NCBI GenBank assembly: GCA_943736015.1
Contig: OX031063.1
Span: forward strand, 40,068,672 to 40,132,671
DNA from: Tridacna crocea
Lineage: Eukaryota; Mollusca; Bivalvia; Cardiida; Cardiidae
Length of the DNA: 64,000 bases
Reading direction: 5' to 3'
How positions within the stretch are numbered: the first letter of the stretch is position 1; every line of letters starts with the position of its first letter. The notes beneath the pieces were generated by a model, which did no database searches, was not told where the DNA came from, and was given only the letters and a program-made list of their open reading frames with translations. Of the stretch, positions 1 through 11,081 are shown one piece after another. The position numbers and the translations under genes are program-made.

Positions 1-19
1 TCCCCTTTTGCTAGGGTAT

Positions 20-575
20 GGCTCATATACATGTATAATGTACATCGACGTGGCTCATATAAACATGTATAATGTACATCGACGTGGCTCATATGGGCGG
101 CAACACGCAAAAAGGGACATTCGGACATTTGCGTAATGTGTCGTTTCGGATCAGCCTGCGCAGTCCGTGCAGGCTGATCCGAAACGACACTTTTCGTTTC
201 TACATAATAGTCTGTTTTGTAAAAGTCTATACTGTAGCAAGAGATCTAGTGTAGTCGTAAAATGCCGTCTCGGATTAGCCTGCGCGGACTGCGCAGGCTG
301 ATCCGAGACGACACTTTACGCAAATGTCCGAATGCCCCTATTCGCGTGTTGCAAGGCATATATGCATGTATAATGTACATCGACGTGGCTCATATACACG
401 TATAATGTACATCGACGTGGCTCATATATGCATGTATAATGTACATCGACGTGGCTCATATACATGTATAATGTACATCGACGTGGCTCATATACATGTA
501 TAATGCACATCGACGTGGCTCATATACACATATATAATGTACATCGACGTGGCTCATAAACATATTAATGTACAT
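20..575. repeat. 31-34 bp minisatellite, split by an inserted element
   Basis: About nine copies of a unit containing ATGTACATCGACGTGGCTCA, spaced 31-34 bp because a short TATAC/TATGC linker varies. Two to three copies lie at 20-90 and six at 362-575, with the inverted-repeat element 95-357 between them. Both strands stay open across several units, so short repetitive reading frames appear by chance. Confidence 0.9.
95..357. mobile_element. Inverted-repeat MITE-like element (family D) inside the minisatellite
   Basis: The ends are inverted: CAACACGC then GACATTCGGACATTTGCGTAA at the left, and its near complement at the right. Inside each arm is a smaller palindrome built on CAGCCTGCGCAGTCC and GCAGGCTGATCCG. 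Related copies are at 25275-25515 and 32938-33177. No coding capacity. Confidence 0.75.
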
Positions 576-737
576 CACCGAATATTTTCTTTTTTTTTAA
601 TAAATGTTTTCAACCACTTATTTAAAATAGCAGAGTACTTTTTGAAAAGAAGAGTCAAACGTCTCGTTCAATGGAAGAACACCATACTCACATGTCTTTC
701 GAACCATATCTCATCTTTGTGGATTATTGGCTCTTGA

Positions 738-743
738 TTTAAT
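738..743 (-). promoter_or_regulatory. Possible polyadenylation signal (ATTAAA) of the GMC gene
   Basis: On the minus strand ATTAAA lies about 45 bases after the stop codon of the GMC oxidoreductase. The motif is short and common in AT-rich sequence; only its position supports it. Confidence 0.3.
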
Positions 744-787
744 AGTAAAGCTGTTATTGGGTAGCATTTGTTTTTAAACAAAAACAA

Positions 788-2596
788 TCAGATTCTCCCT
801 CTTAAATGATTAACAGAATCGACTCCTCGAATCATGTCTGCCGCCTTTTCTGCGATCATGATTACGGGCGCATTCGTGTTTCCGGAAGTGACATTTGGCA
901 TGATGGAAGCGTCTACAACCCGAAGTCCTTTGATACCGCGTACCTTTAGTTCTGGATCTACGACTGCAGTTTCATCATTCTCACTTCCCATCTTACACGT
1001 GCCTGTAGGATGATAGATAGCGTAAACTACTTGGCGAATCACACACTCCCAGTATTCGTCGGTCTGAAAAGTATACTCGTAACAGAACGATAACTTCATG
1101 TGGTTCACTGAAGCACCAATTTTCTGCATTGCTGGTGTTTCAATAATTTTTTCCCATACTCGAATACCCCTGATTAAGGCCTGAACATCTCGTTTGTCCT
1201 CCAAGTAGTGAGGGTCGATCAACGGATAGTCGAACGGATCTGCTGACTTCAGTTTTATTGTTCCTTTACTTCTTGGATCATTCAGACAAATCACTGACGT
1301 AAAACCAGGCGACACGGTATCTGCAAGATATTCGTTCGCTATTTCGTCTCTGTAACCAAAAGCGTTATGGTAAATGTAAGAGGAAAAGGAGGTAATCTGA
1401 ATATCGGTTTTACAGTCCGCGGTTTTATTAGAACTTGTACAGAAAAAGGAAACTGTTCCAACCCCTGTTGTGGACAATACTCCACTTCCGAACAGGTAGT
1501 ATTGCATCTTGGATTTGAAACTCGGCGCCTGACTTAATGATAGCTCTATATCCCGGGCCAAAGGACTATAAGCAAAAAGTACGGGATGATCTTGGAGGTT
1601 CTCCCCAACTGGGAGGTCGGCCAAAACATTTATACCGAGTTCCTCAAGATGCTGTCTTGGCCCAATACCAGATAGCATTAATATTTGTGGAGAGTTCACT
1701 GCTCCCGCAGATACGATCACTTCCTTCAGTGCTTTGACATAAAATTTTCTGTTATGTTTAATAAAATAAACACCAGTCGCCTCTTTATTCTCGACATTTA
1801 TCTTAGTAGCGTGACTTCCCAGACTAATGTGTAAGTTACTTCTGCCTCGGGCTGCTTTTCCGAGAAATTCTACAGATGTGCTGCTTCTAGTTCCGTACCT
1901 GATCGTATATTGTGCCCGACCAAACCCAGCCTGTGACTCTCCATTAAAGTCTACAATATCGTATCCGAGTTCTCTACCAGCTTGTAACCACTCATCAGTA
2001 ATATCGTATACACTCTCTGTGCTAACAGCTAGATAACCACCCGTGTTGTGATATTTTGAATCTTTTAATTCCTCAGAAAGCATATCCTCGGATTTAAGAA
2101 AGTAGGGAAGAACGTCTTTGTATCCCCATCCAGTGCAGCCCCCGTCAGCCCATTCATCAAAATCTTTTGGATTCCCACGCACATAAAGCATTGAATTGAT
2201 AATGCTGGAGCCTCCAAGCACCTTTCCACGAGGCCAAGTGCATCTATTATTCTTATATCCAAACATGGAATAGCGCTGAGGCTCAGTGTAATATTGCCAA
2301 TCTACAGATGTGTTTAAAAGCTGAGGCCATGAAAGTGGGATGTGGTGCAAACTATTTTCTTTATAGTCACCACCGCTCTCTAAGAGAAGAACGCGCGTGT
2401 GTTTGTTTTCTGATAACCGAGATGCAAGCACAGATCCGGCTGATCCTCCACCAATTATAATGTAATCATAGCTGTAGTTAACGTAGTTTATTGTGTCGAC
2501 TACAGGAATATTTGGTTGCAGTAACGTATCGGAGTAGTGATACAAAATGGCTGCTAATAGTACAATCATAACCGGAAGAACTTGTAACGCAGACAT
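788..2596 (-). CDS. GMC-family FAD-dependent oxidoreductase (glucose/choline dehydrogenase type)
   Basis: A 602-residue flavoprotein, full length for the family. Residues 3-20 form one hydrophobic segment, a signal anchor or signal peptide, so the enzyme is probably secretory or membrane-bound. [14 protein letters not shown] at 45-59 is the FAD dinucleotide-binding loop. [18 protein letters not shown] at 124-141 matches GMC signature 1 and [16 protein letters not shown] mid-protein matches signature 2. [10 protein letters not shown] near 528 carries the expected catalytic His, and SGNTNAP near 571-577 supplies the second active-site position as Asn. The family oxidises alcohols or sugars with FAD; the substrate cannot be read from sequence. 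The coding part is one exon without breaks. On the minus strand TTCTTTAAATTTCAG ends six bases before the ATG, a good splice acceptor, so the leader is probably spliced and the first exon lies further upstream. The nearest recognised gene is the CLC exchanger 16.6 kb away, apparently unrelated. Confidence 0.93.
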   Translation of the reverse strand: MSALQVLPVMIVLLAAILYHYSDTLLQPNIPVVDTINYVNYSYDYIIIGGGSAGSVLASRLSENKHTRVLLLESGGDYKENSLHHIPLSWPQLLNTSVDWQYYTEPQRYSMFGYKNNRCTWPRGKVLGGSSIINSMLYVRGNPKDFDEWADGGCTGWGYKDVLPYFLKSEDMLSEELKDSKYHNTGGYLAVSTESVYDITDEWLQAGRELGYDIVDFNGESQAGFGRAQYTIRYGTRSSTSVEFLGKAARGRSNLHISLGSHATKINVENKEATGVYFIKHNRKFYVKALKEVIVSAGAVNSPQILMLSGIGPRQHLEELGINVLADLPVGENLQDHPVLFAYSPLARDIELSLSQAPSFKSKMQYYLFGSGVLSTTGVGTVSFFCTSSNKTADCKTDIQITSFSSYIYHNAFGYRDEIANEYLADTVSPGFTSVICLNDPRSKGTIKLKSADPFDYPLIDPHYLEDKRDVQALIRGIRVWEKIIETPAMQKIGASVNHMKLSFCYEYTFQTDEYWECVIRQVVYAIYHPTGTCKMGSENDETAVVDPELKVRGIKGLRVVDASIMPNVTSGNTNAPVIMIAEKAADMIRGVDSVNHLRGRI

Positions 2597-2603
2597 TCTC
2601 CCT
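2597..2603 (-). promoter_or_regulatory. Likely splice acceptor in the GMC 5' leader
   Basis: Reading the minus strand, a pyrimidine-rich TTCTTTAAATTTCAG ends at 2602, leaving GGAGA before the ATG at 2596. If used, exon 2 starts at 2601 and holds the whole coding sequence. The matching donor was not located. Confidence 0.45.
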
Positions 2604-2639
2604 GAAATTTAAAGAATCATTATCTCCCGCTAGATGGCA

Positions 2640-4960
2640 TTCTATAAATACTCATCTGTCGAATCTTCGAATAATATGACATGCGCAGACAAAGTTTAAA
2701 GAATATACAAATAATTCAGTGAAGTGAGCTGCACGTATATGAGAAACACATAGAGGGAGCTGTAATAATATGAATTTAGGCAAAGCCTAAAGGCGAGCAG
2801 CACTGCAAGTTTTTGCTACGTTCATAAAGTATGCGTAAATTTTCTTATCAAATGCCTACAAATTATACAGGGGTAAATCTAGATCTATCTCACGATATCT
2901 TAGATTTTTTATTATCTCACTGATATTGAAAATTAATGAATCTCATAATTAAGCAAAGTAACTGCAGCTGAAGCACCAGAAAAATGAAAGACAAATGAAT
3001 AGAATGTTAAGAATCCACCCTCCCTCACCCCATCCCCTGCTAGTTTTCTTTCAAGCTATTGATTACTTTTCTAAAATGCATCTGAAGTGAGAGGCTAAAA
3101 GTTGTTGGAAATATAGTATGCCTGAACTGTGTATAGAACCCACAACCACCGGGTCATGAGTCGGGTACATTACAAACCACCAAGTTACCTTGCCAGGATG
3201 GTATCATTTCAGAGTTAGACAAAGGTGATAAGAAACGTAAATTGATCAGTAATATGCATTTATTGTATGTGATTGTATTCAAATTAGTATGATTATGTCT
3301 TATTTGCTGGCAAAGCAGTAAACAGAGTAACGTATTGCAAATCACATCTATTATTTGAACACAAAATTTGCACCTTTTTCTTGTACTAACCACATGGTGG
3401 CATATTTCTGCCACAAGATGCACGGTAACTAGTGTGATAGTTTGAGAAAACTACTACCATAAAACTTTCCTGGAAATATTATCTAAATAATAAAGAAAAC
3501 TTTCACGGTAAAAATAGCTGATAATTCTCACTGGAAACTTATCATGATTTCTTTATGTTCGTGCCTACAACTGACATTCATGGTATTTATGATTAGATAC
3601 GGTTTTTAGAACTTGTTGATTTCCAACCTTATGAATTCTCCTTTTCCCTGAATGGTTTGAAGGTTGTTCGTAAGAGGCATTTCAATTCATCTTTGTGTTT
3701 AACAGACCAGTTCATTTCATGACTTGTGTAGTCAAAATTTAACAATGAAGCTACAATTGTAAATAATTCATATTATAACTGCCATCATACAGCCAACTTG
3801 TGCAGTCAAAAACTACTAAGTTCGTTCAAATGGTGACTGAAGTTTTTATAGATGTTGAGAAATAGGTAGAACTATTACGATAATTTCATCTTGAATATCA
3901 CCATTTGCATCAGTAATAAATTTTGTGTAAAAATATGACCTGATCAATGTACAATTTTCTTGATACCAGAGCTTATCATGATTTCGTTTTTTTTTTTTCA
4001 GGAAACTTCTCACTATCTAAATAAATATATTCTGGGAAATGTAGGATCAGCATCCAAAGAGTTTTGAGTTTTCTTGGATAGCTTAGTGCTGAAGGTGTTG
4101 AGTCAGTAATCTTAAGTTCCTGTGTTAGATCCTAAGCCAAGATAATGCTTTACTTGTATGGCAGTTTGTATGGGTAAGGAAAGCCACATCCAAGACAAGG
4201 ACTACTTGTAAAACCAAGGAAAATAATTATATGAATTGAGCTGTCACATGTGTCAGCTTGATACAACTGAAATGACTTTGAAATGGGAGTACAACAGCAA
4301 CTGATCAATCCAAAAAAGTCGTAGTTTCAAAAAGGATAAGGCCAAAACAGCCTGGTTAAATATCACGGGCCTGATTATTATCTGACATTGGCATTTAAAC
4401 TGAATTCATATTCATGTAGTCAAACTCAATGGTCTATATATAAAATGCATATTGGTACATTTGCCATGCTCAGAACCAGGCTTTTATATGTTTTTTGTGC
4501 AAAACTGAATTGTTTTTCTTTAAAGTGATGTATATTTGTATATTCTTCTAGCAATTTTCCTGTTAAATTGACTATTCAAGGAAAAGTGTGTTAAATCCAG
4601 TTTATGCTGAATTTTGTAACTGTATATACCTTTTTCACAAGCGAATTTCTCGGAAACGAGCACGGGGACCCCCCTTTTTTTTCAATGTAATCTACAAGAG
4701 ACATGATGAGCTTTGTATGTGCAAAGTTTTAAAAAAATCTGTCCGTTGGAAGAATTTGTCATAAACGTCTTTAATAAATCTGCAGATTAGATATTTAAGA
4801 GCACGGTAGGTGTGTTTACGTTGGCTAATGTTGATTTGACCGCATTTTCAGAGATGATTTTCGGTGACAGTCGTGTCAAATTTTGATCGGAAATCCGTTG
4901 CATTCCTTGTGTATTTTATAATAGAGAGTGACCACTTCGGCTGACATTTAGCTATTTTCA
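2640..4960. other. AT-rich spacer, nothing recognised
   Basis: No reading frame with recognisable protein sequence, no tandem repeats and no TTAA palindromic copies. It could hold the leader exon and promoter of the GMC gene, but no motif fixes this. Confidence 0.5.
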
Positions 4961-4987
4961 CCAAATAAACGTCCGATTCCTGTGAAT

Positions 4988-6405
4988 AGAGCTTTGATAA
5001 TTAGTATGTAGCATCTCTCAGTGGACCTCTCCCAAGTTGGTTCATATGATGCCCCAGGGTCCAAAACTGGCACCGCCCCGGGGGTCACAATTTCGAAAGA
5101 GGAACAGAAAACGAAATCTTTAAAACTCTGGTTGCCATACCAACCAAAAGGAACAAAAAAAAGCAAAATCTTTGAAAATCTTCTTCTCTGAAACTGGAGG
5201 GAATAGAGCTTAATAATTTGGTATGTAGAATCTCCTAGTGGACCTCTACCAAGTCTTTTCATATGATGCCCCTGGGATCAAAACTGACCCTCCCCTGGGG
5301 GATCACAATTTTGAACATAGGAACAAAGAAGGGAAACTTTAAAACTCTTCTTCTCTGAAACTGGAAGGAGTACAGCTGTGATATTTTGTATGAAGCATCT
5401 CCTAGTAAACCTCTGCCAAGTATTTTCATATGCTGCTTCTGGGGTCCATACTGGCCCCACCCCAGGGGTCACAAGTTTGAACATTGGAACAAAGAAGGAA
5501 AACTTTAAAATTCTTCTTCTCTGAAACTAGAAGGTGTAGAGCTTTGATATTTGGTATGTAGCATCTCCTAGTAGACCTCTACCAAGTTTGTTCATATGAT
5601 GCCCTTGGGGTCAAAACTGGCCCCGCCCCGGGGGTCACAAAATTGAAACATATGAACAAAGAAGGGAAACTTTAAAAATCTTCTTCTCTGAAACTGGACG
5701 GAATAGAGCTTTGATAATTGGTATGTAGCATCTCTCAGTGGACTTCTACCAAGTTTGTTCATATGATGCCCCAGGGGTCAAAACTGGCCCCGCCCCGGGG
5801 GGGGGGGGTCACTAGTTCGAAAAAGGAACAAAGAACGAAATCTTTAAAATTATTCGTCTCTGAAACTGGAAGACGTAGAGCTTTGATATTTTGTATAATG
5901 CATCTCCTAGTAGACCTCTGCCAAATTTGTTCATATGATGCCCCTGGGGTCCAAACTGGCCCCATCCCAGGGGTCACAAGTTTGAACAAGAGGGGCAAAA
6001 AAGGAAAACTTTAAAATTCTTCTTATTTGAAACCAGGTGTTAAGCTTTGGTATTTGGTATAAAGCATTCTAGTGAATGTCTGCCAAGTTTATTTATATAA
6101 TGCCCAACTTGGGTCATAATTTGCCCAGCCCCGTGGGTCACAAGTTCAAACATGGGAACTAAAAATGAAAAATTTAAAATTATTCTTCTCTGAAACTAGA
6201 GGGTGTAGAGCTTTGATATTTGGTATGTAGAATCGACTAATAGACCTCTACCATGTTTGTTCATAAGATGCCCCTGGGGTAAAAACTGGCCCTGCCCAAG
6301 GAGTCACAAGTTCTAAACATAGGAACAAAAAGGACAAATTTAAAATTCTTCGGAGAGATTTGATATTTGGTATGTAGTGAATCTGTTCAAAGTTTGTTAG
6401 CCCTC
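4988..6405. repeat. Tandem array, about nine units of about 165 bp
   Basis: Units begin near 4988, 5206, 5372, 5539, 5706, 5877, 6033, 6208 and 6355. Each carries AGCTTTGATATTTGGTATGT, then ACCAAGTTTGTTCATATGAT, a GC-rich CTGGCCCCGCCCC(A/G)GGGGTCAC block and CTTCTTCTCTGAAACTGGA. Units are diverged, and one has a run of G at 5796-5808. The array is the core of the element whose 5' ends lie at 6868-7060 on the minus strand. Confidence 0.85.
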
Positions 6406-7060
6406 CCGAGCACATGTGCAGTGAGGTCAAAATTGGGTCACCTTGGGTCGATCTTAAACTAGGTCACTCTGTTAAATTAAAGAAATACCTTGTGGGCACT
6501 CTAGAGGTCACATTTTCTTGCTCAGCTGACTTGAAAATTGGTCGGAATGTTTGTCTTGATAAAATCTCACACGAGTCTGCATTTAGAGCTTGTCTGGAGT
6601 ATAACTTTGTCATCTCAAGTCATAACGACTTCAAACTTAGTATGCATATATGTTGCAATATTACCGAGTACTGTGTGCAAGAACAGTAACTCTACCTAGT
6701 ACATATTCTGAGTAATTCCACTTTGATATTTATTTTTACAGAAGTTCTTGCTTGTCCAGAATGGAACTTTGAAGTCTCAAGTCAAATTGACTTGAGACTT
6801 GGTGAACATGTTTGTTGTATTGCCTGCCCTTTCAACTATTATACGTCCCCGACAACTGGCGGTGGGATGGGCATATCTTGCGACAATTTGCCGCTCTTGT
6901 TTCATTATCATTTGGCATTGAATCTCAATATGTGGTATTTATTTTCATTGTAGACCTTTACTGTTTTGTACTCAGGTGAGGGAAATAGGACCACCATGGT
7001 CTTCTTGTTTCTTATTAGCCAATAGAGCGATACAGGGCCATCATGGCACTCTTGCTTGAT
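6405..7060 (-). mobile_element. Flank and stacked 5' ends of tandem-repeat (pearl-like) elements
   Basis: Reading the minus strand, three different 5' termini follow each other: one near 7055 (GAGTGCCATGATGGCCCTGT then ATCGCTC), one near 7008 (AACAAGAAGACCATGGTGGT then CCTATTTCCCTCACCTGAG), and one near 6903 (ACAAGAGCGGCAAATTGTCG then CAAGATATGCCCATC). The last matches the 5' end of the element at 20911. The array 4988-6405 lies downstream in this orientation. No 3' hairpin was found near 4900-5000, so the element may be truncated there. Confidence 0.55.
6772..6800. repeat. Perfect short palindrome
   Basis: AAGTCTCAAGTCAA, one A, then the exact complement: 14 bp arms with a single-base spacer. 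It lies between the tandem array and the stacked 5' ends. Confidence 0.85.
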
Positions 7061-7274
7061 CTCAGCATTACCAAAGTGAAAGCTTGCTGATTTAACCGGA
7101 TCAAAAAAGTTTGCCACATTCTGCTAAGAGCGGTGGGGGAGGGGTGTAAAATGCATTACACCAACCAAATTATCATGATTTATATAATTGTAGATCCATC
7201 AATCTGTTTTGTCTAATGACCGACTAAATCAAGAGATAGCATGGTGTTTTGAATGATCATGAAAAAAACACTAG

Positions 7275-7335
7275 TAAAACGTTTTGACTCACGCCAGCCT
7301 GTGCGGACTGTGCAGGCTGACCTGAGTCGATATTT
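7275..7335. mobile_element. Short palindrome of the CAGCCTG family (family C)
   Basis: GACTCACGCCAGCCTGTGC and GCAGGCTGACCTGAGTC form an imperfect hairpin. Related pieces occur at 9845-9895, 13500-13620, 15005-15070, 15850-15905 and 17380-17490. The longer ones are followed by AATTTTCTACATTT and AAAGGACCAGTCTACCTCAT. Confidence 0.6.
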
Positions 7336-7569
7336 CTTTTTGCAGATACTCTAGGCATCCTTTTCACGGCTCACATAAAAGATTTAAACAAACATTTACC
7401 TTAATTGTTTTGTAACAGATCTACTTAGTATTCCTGCATACCCTCACTATAAATTTATTCTCCCGGTAAAAGACAACACAAAATTGAAGATATGCAATGT
7501 AACGCGCTTTGAATAGATATCCGCTCTCGAGTGGAAACAAAAATGTGCACACAGTAAAACAAGTTGATA

Positions 7570-7735
7570 TGATACCAAACGACAAAATTTTGCAATTACC
7601 GAGACTGAAAACTTTTGCAGACAACGTAATAATTGTGACTCAAAATTTGAAATTTCTAAAACGTTGCGGGATAAGGAGAAAATAATAATGAACATTTTGT
7701 TTTTCACCAATGTTTTCAAATGGCCAGTTCCTTAA
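7570..7735 (-). mobile_element. Family A TTAA element, degraded
   Basis: ATACCAAACGACAAAATTTT and CTTTTGCAGACAAC show the long (L) arm; the central hairpin is decayed. It ends at the TTAA where the next copy begins. Confidence 0.5.
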
Positions 7736-7949
7736 CCCTGTACCAAACAATCCCTGGTTTTAAACGACCCTGAGATAGAAGCCTTTTGAAAACACTGTGG
7801 GAAAAGTAGAAAGTGCATTTTCTGCTTTTCCCACAATGTTCTCTGCCCTGCTGGAAACAAATTTCATTTTTTGAGTTACTTTTATTTTCTCGTCAGTAAG
7901 TGCTTTCAATTAGGACAGGCTAAAATGGTGTCGTTTGGTAAAGAGTTAA
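7732..7949 (+). mobile_element. Family A TTAA element with shortened hairpin tip
   Basis: TTAA at both ends; short arm (R, ACCAAACAATCCCTGG) at left and long arm (L) at right. The centre reads GGGAAAAGTAGAAAGTGC and ATTTTCTGCTTTTCCC: the GTAGAAA/TTTCTGC stem differs from the usual GGAGAAA/TTTCTCC. Confidence 0.8.
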
Positions 7950-7999
7950 TAAGGTCAAAAGTCAGGATTGCCCGGTAAAGGCTTAACTCTTGTCATGTT

Positions 8000-8206
8000 T
8001 CATGACCGTAAAAATTGGAAAAGGGCTTTTGAAAACAATTTCGGAAAAGAAAAATATGCTGGTAAGCAGCATTTACTCCATTTAACGCAACGTTTTAAAA
8101 CCATTATAAGACAAACTCCATCAGTTGAGCAAAATTTTGTTTTTTGATTACAGATGCTTTAACAATGGAGAAGTAAAAATTTTATCGGTTGGTAAAATAA
8201 TGCAGC
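8000..8206 (+). mobile_element. Family A element, degraded
   Basis: GCTTTTGAAAACAATTTCGG, ATGCTGGTAAGCAGCAT and TCGGTTGGTAAAA are the remaining landmarks; both terminal TTAA sites are gone. Confidence 0.5.
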
Positions 8207-8227
8207 TTTGATTGAAAGGTCTAGTTA

Positions 8228-8441
8228 TTAACCCTTTACCAAACAATCCCTGGTTTCTACGACCCTTAGACGGAAGCCTTTTGAAAACATTGTGGGAAAA
8301 GGAGAAAATGCTGGTACAAGCATTTTCTCCTTTCCCATAATTTTTTCTACCTTGCTGGAAGCAAATTTCAATTTTTGAGTTACGATTACTACTTCGTCGT
8401 CTGCAAGTGCTTGCAGATTTTGTTGATTTGTAAAGGGTGAA
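8228..8441 (+). mobile_element. Family A TTAA element
   Basis: Left TTAA and R arm intact; hairpin AATGCTGGTACAAGCATT; the right end decays to GTAAAGGGTGA. Confidence 0.75.
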
Positions 8442-8582
8442 AGGCACAGTGGTTGCCAAAATGCAATCACGTTTAAAACAGTAGTGTTGGAAATAGTTCA
8501 GAGGGACTATAGCCCATTAGGATGATATCATAAATACCAAGTCAAAGGTGGCCAAGTTGCTCTATCTTTTAGATCTTCCTGG

Positions 8583-8866
8583 TTTAACTCTTTAGCAAAC
8601 TTTAGCAAACAACAAAATCTTAGACTGGTCAAAATTGAAAGCATTTGCAGATGACAAAATAAATGTAACTCAAGAACTGAAATTCATCTTTGGAAGAATA
8701 GAAAACATTGTAAGAAAAAGGTAGTAAACTACATTTTCTTCTTTTCCCACAATGTTTTTTTCTCATTCCAAAAGAGATTTCAGTTTTTGAGGAACATTTA
8801 TTCTTGGATCTGCAAATCCTTTCAATTTAAACAAGTGTATAATTTTGTTGTTTGGTAAAGAGTTAA
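8583..8866. mobile_element. Family A element, symmetrised (two L arms), 284 bp
   Basis: Both halves carry the long arm: AAATTGAAAGCATTTGCAGA at left and TCTGCAAATCCTTTCAATTT at right, each continuing to a CAACAAAAT-type end and a TTAA. Most copies pair one L arm with one R arm. Central tip AGTAAACTACATTTTCTTC is decayed. Confidence 0.8.
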
Positions 8867-9231
8867 GAGGTCTCTGTTTCCTGGTTATTATCAGAAGATC
8901 CTAGCCTGATCTTCGCTGGTGGCTCTGGTGACATAAAAATGTCCTTTGCAGGGCTCTTTGAAACCCAAGCCTCAAACTGTACATAATGGTAAAGAGACTT
9001 TAAAAACCCTTTTTTTCACTATACTGAATTTCAATAACCCTGGGGGCCAAAAAGCAAATAATAAGATATTGGAGAAGAAACAAATGATGGTAATCAGCAT
9101 TCTTGAGACAAAAGGAAATGATGATAATCAGCATTTATTCCATACTCAGCAAAATTTCCTATCCTATCAATAACAAATCCTATTGTTTTCAACACATATA
9201 ATTCATAGTCTGCAAAGTGCTTTCAAACTGA

Positions 9232-9460
9232 TTAACCCTTTACCGCACAATGACAACTTTTAATGGCCCTGAGGAAGAAGCCTTTTTAAAACTTTATGGG
9301 AAAAGGAGAAAATGCTGGTAACAAGCATTTCTCTTTTTCCCACAAAGTTTTATACCCAATCAAAGCATAATTGCACCATTTGAGCCACTTTGAAATTGTT
9401 GTCTGCAAATGCTTTTAATTGGGATATGTCTTAAAATTTTGCTGTGTGGTAATAGGTTAA
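9232..9460 (+). mobile_element. Family A TTAA element
   Basis: TTAA to TTAA, R arm left, L arm right; hairpin GGAGAAAATGCTGGTAACA then AGCATTTCTC. Confidence 0.8.
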
Positions 9461-9525
9461 GTCTTCATTTTTTCATATGCCTAAAAGGTTTTGCTATGGC
9501 CATGATCTGTCAGTCTTTTTGCCTA

Positions 9526-9550
9526 TCTGTCTGTCTGTCTGTCTGTCTGT
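9526..9550. repeat. (CTGT)n microsatellite
   Basis: Six uninterrupted CTGT units. Confidence 0.85.
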
Positions 9551-9589
9551 CCATCTATTAGCAATTTCTTGAGTGTACAACTTCTCCAA

Positions 9590-9680
9590 CCGTTTCTATT
9601 GGAATTACCACAATGAATCTCTATGATGTGAAGTTGTGCATGTGACTCTTAAAATTAGGATCTCTCTAGGTGTTCTCACT
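9590..9680 (-). repeat. Dispersed repeat E, partial copy
   Basis: Its complement contains TTTTAAGAGTCACATGCACA and CATCATAGAGATTCATTGTG, shared with 50025-50205 and 61795-61990. Type unknown. Confidence 0.6.
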
Positions 9681-10033
9681 TTTAACCCATTCCATTGACA
9701 AGCTCCTTTAGGTGTATATGTGCTGCTCTGCAAAGCTCCTATTTGTCAGGCCAAGGGTTTGGCACATATGTAACTGGATTTGAACACCATCATTTTTACA
9801 CCCATTCCCTGTGAAAACTGAATTCAATGCATCTTCAAAAAACATTGGTCTTAATCACCCTACACAGTGTGTGAAGGCTGACCTGGGTTGAATCTTAGTG
9901 CTTTTGATAAAGTTTCTGCAAGTACATAGACAATTTTACAACAAGATTTTGCTAGTTATAAGACAAAATAGACTATATGGCCCCATCATTCTAGGATGAA
10001 TTGCTTGGTGTAATGAATCGGATATGTTAACCC

Positions 10034-10208
10034 TTAACCCTTCACCAAACCATCCCTGGTTTTTACTACCCTGAGATGGAAGCCTTTTGAAAACATTGTG
10101 GGAAAAGGAGAAAATGCTGATAACCAGCATTTTCTCTTTTCCCGCAATGTTTTCAAAGCCCTCTCTTACAGGGGTGTTAAAAGTCGTCACTGTGTGGTAA
10201 AGGGTTAA
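10034..10208. mobile_element. Family A element, symmetrised (two R arms), 175 bp
   Basis: Left CCCTTCACCAAACCATCCCT and right GTCACTGTGTGGTAAAGGG, both R ends, between TTAA sites; an extra TTAA is at 10027. This is the reciprocal of the L-L copy at 8583. Confidence 0.8.
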
Positions 10209-10332
10209 ACGCCTTTTTTGTACTTTGTATAGAAACAGGTGCTTTGTCCTATTTATTCTTTGCCCAAATCAAGCTTAATTTTAACAATAATGCAAAAGAT
10301 ATGGTTTCGCAATACCCACATTTCCGTAACTA

Positions 10333-10558
10333 TTTCTTACCAGACAATAAAATTTTGGACTTGATAGAATCAAAAGTATTTGAAGACGACAAATTAGATG
10401 TAGCTCAAATGACGAGTTATGTTTTAAATAGGATAGAAAACATTGTGGAAAAAGGAAATAAATGCTGGTTACCAGCATTTTCTCTTTTTCCCATAATGTT
10501 TTCAAAAGCCCTCTTCTTCTGGCTCGTTAAAACTCTGGTCTGTGTGGTAAAAAGTTAA
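10333..10558 (-). mobile_element. Family A TTAA element
   Basis: L arm left, centre ATGCTGGTTACCAGCAT, R arm right, ending in a TTAA shared with the next copy. Confidence 0.75.
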
Positions 10559-10766
10559 CTCTTTACCAGACAAAAAAATTATGGACTTTACCAAATTGAA
10601 AGTGTTTCAAGATGTCAAATTAGATTTAGCTCAAAAGATGAGTTATTTTGAAAACGTGGTGGGAAAGGAAAAAATGCTGGTAATCAGCAATTTCTCCTTT
10701 CCTCACGTTTTCTAAAGGCTTCTATCCCAGAGCCATGAAAAGTCGGGATTTTGTGTAAAGGGTTAA
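10555..10766 (-). mobile_element. Family A TTAA element with paired arm changes
   Basis: Left core AAAACGTGGTGGG, right core CCTCACGTTTT: the family norm is AAAACATTGTGGG / CCCACAATGTTTT, so AAAACG faces CGTTTT. Shares its left TTAA with the previous copy. Confidence 0.8.
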
Positions 10767-10855
10767 ATATTCTGCATTTTTACACAGACATTTGGCTGTT
10801 TGTTGGCTTAATTTCAACACAAAATGCAACAGGTATGGTTTCACATTACCCACAC

Positions 10856-11081
10856 TTAACTCTGTACTACACGACAAAATTTTAGACTTGTTCAAATTGA
10901 AAGCATTTGCAGACGACAAATAAAGGTGACTGTAAAATTGAAATTTGATCTGGGAAGTGTAGAAAACTGTGGGAAAAAGAGAAAATGCTGGTTACCAACA
11001 TTTTCTCCTTTTCCCACAGTGTTTTCAAAAGGCTTCTTTCTCAGGGGCGTCAAAAGTAGGGATTGTGTGGTAATGGGTTAA
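10856..11081 (-). mobile_element. Family A TTAA element
   Basis: Complete; L arm left, R arm right with AGGGATTGTGTGGTAATGGG before TTAA. Confidence 0.85.

Noticed and set aside
316-510. Open frame of tandem MYMSHVDVHYTC-like repeats
   Set aside because: It is the minisatellite read in a frame without stops; both strands are open and there is no gene context.
1537-2262. Frames overlapping the GMC gene in other frames and on the other strand
   Set aside because: Shadows of a strong, recognisable coding sequence.
4988-6405. GC-rich blocks as CpG-island promoter
   Set aside because: The GC blocks recur in every tandem unit and no transcript start or coding exon follows.
9526-9550. Telomere-like repeat
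   Set aside because: CTGT repeats are an ordinary microsatellite, not TTAGGG.
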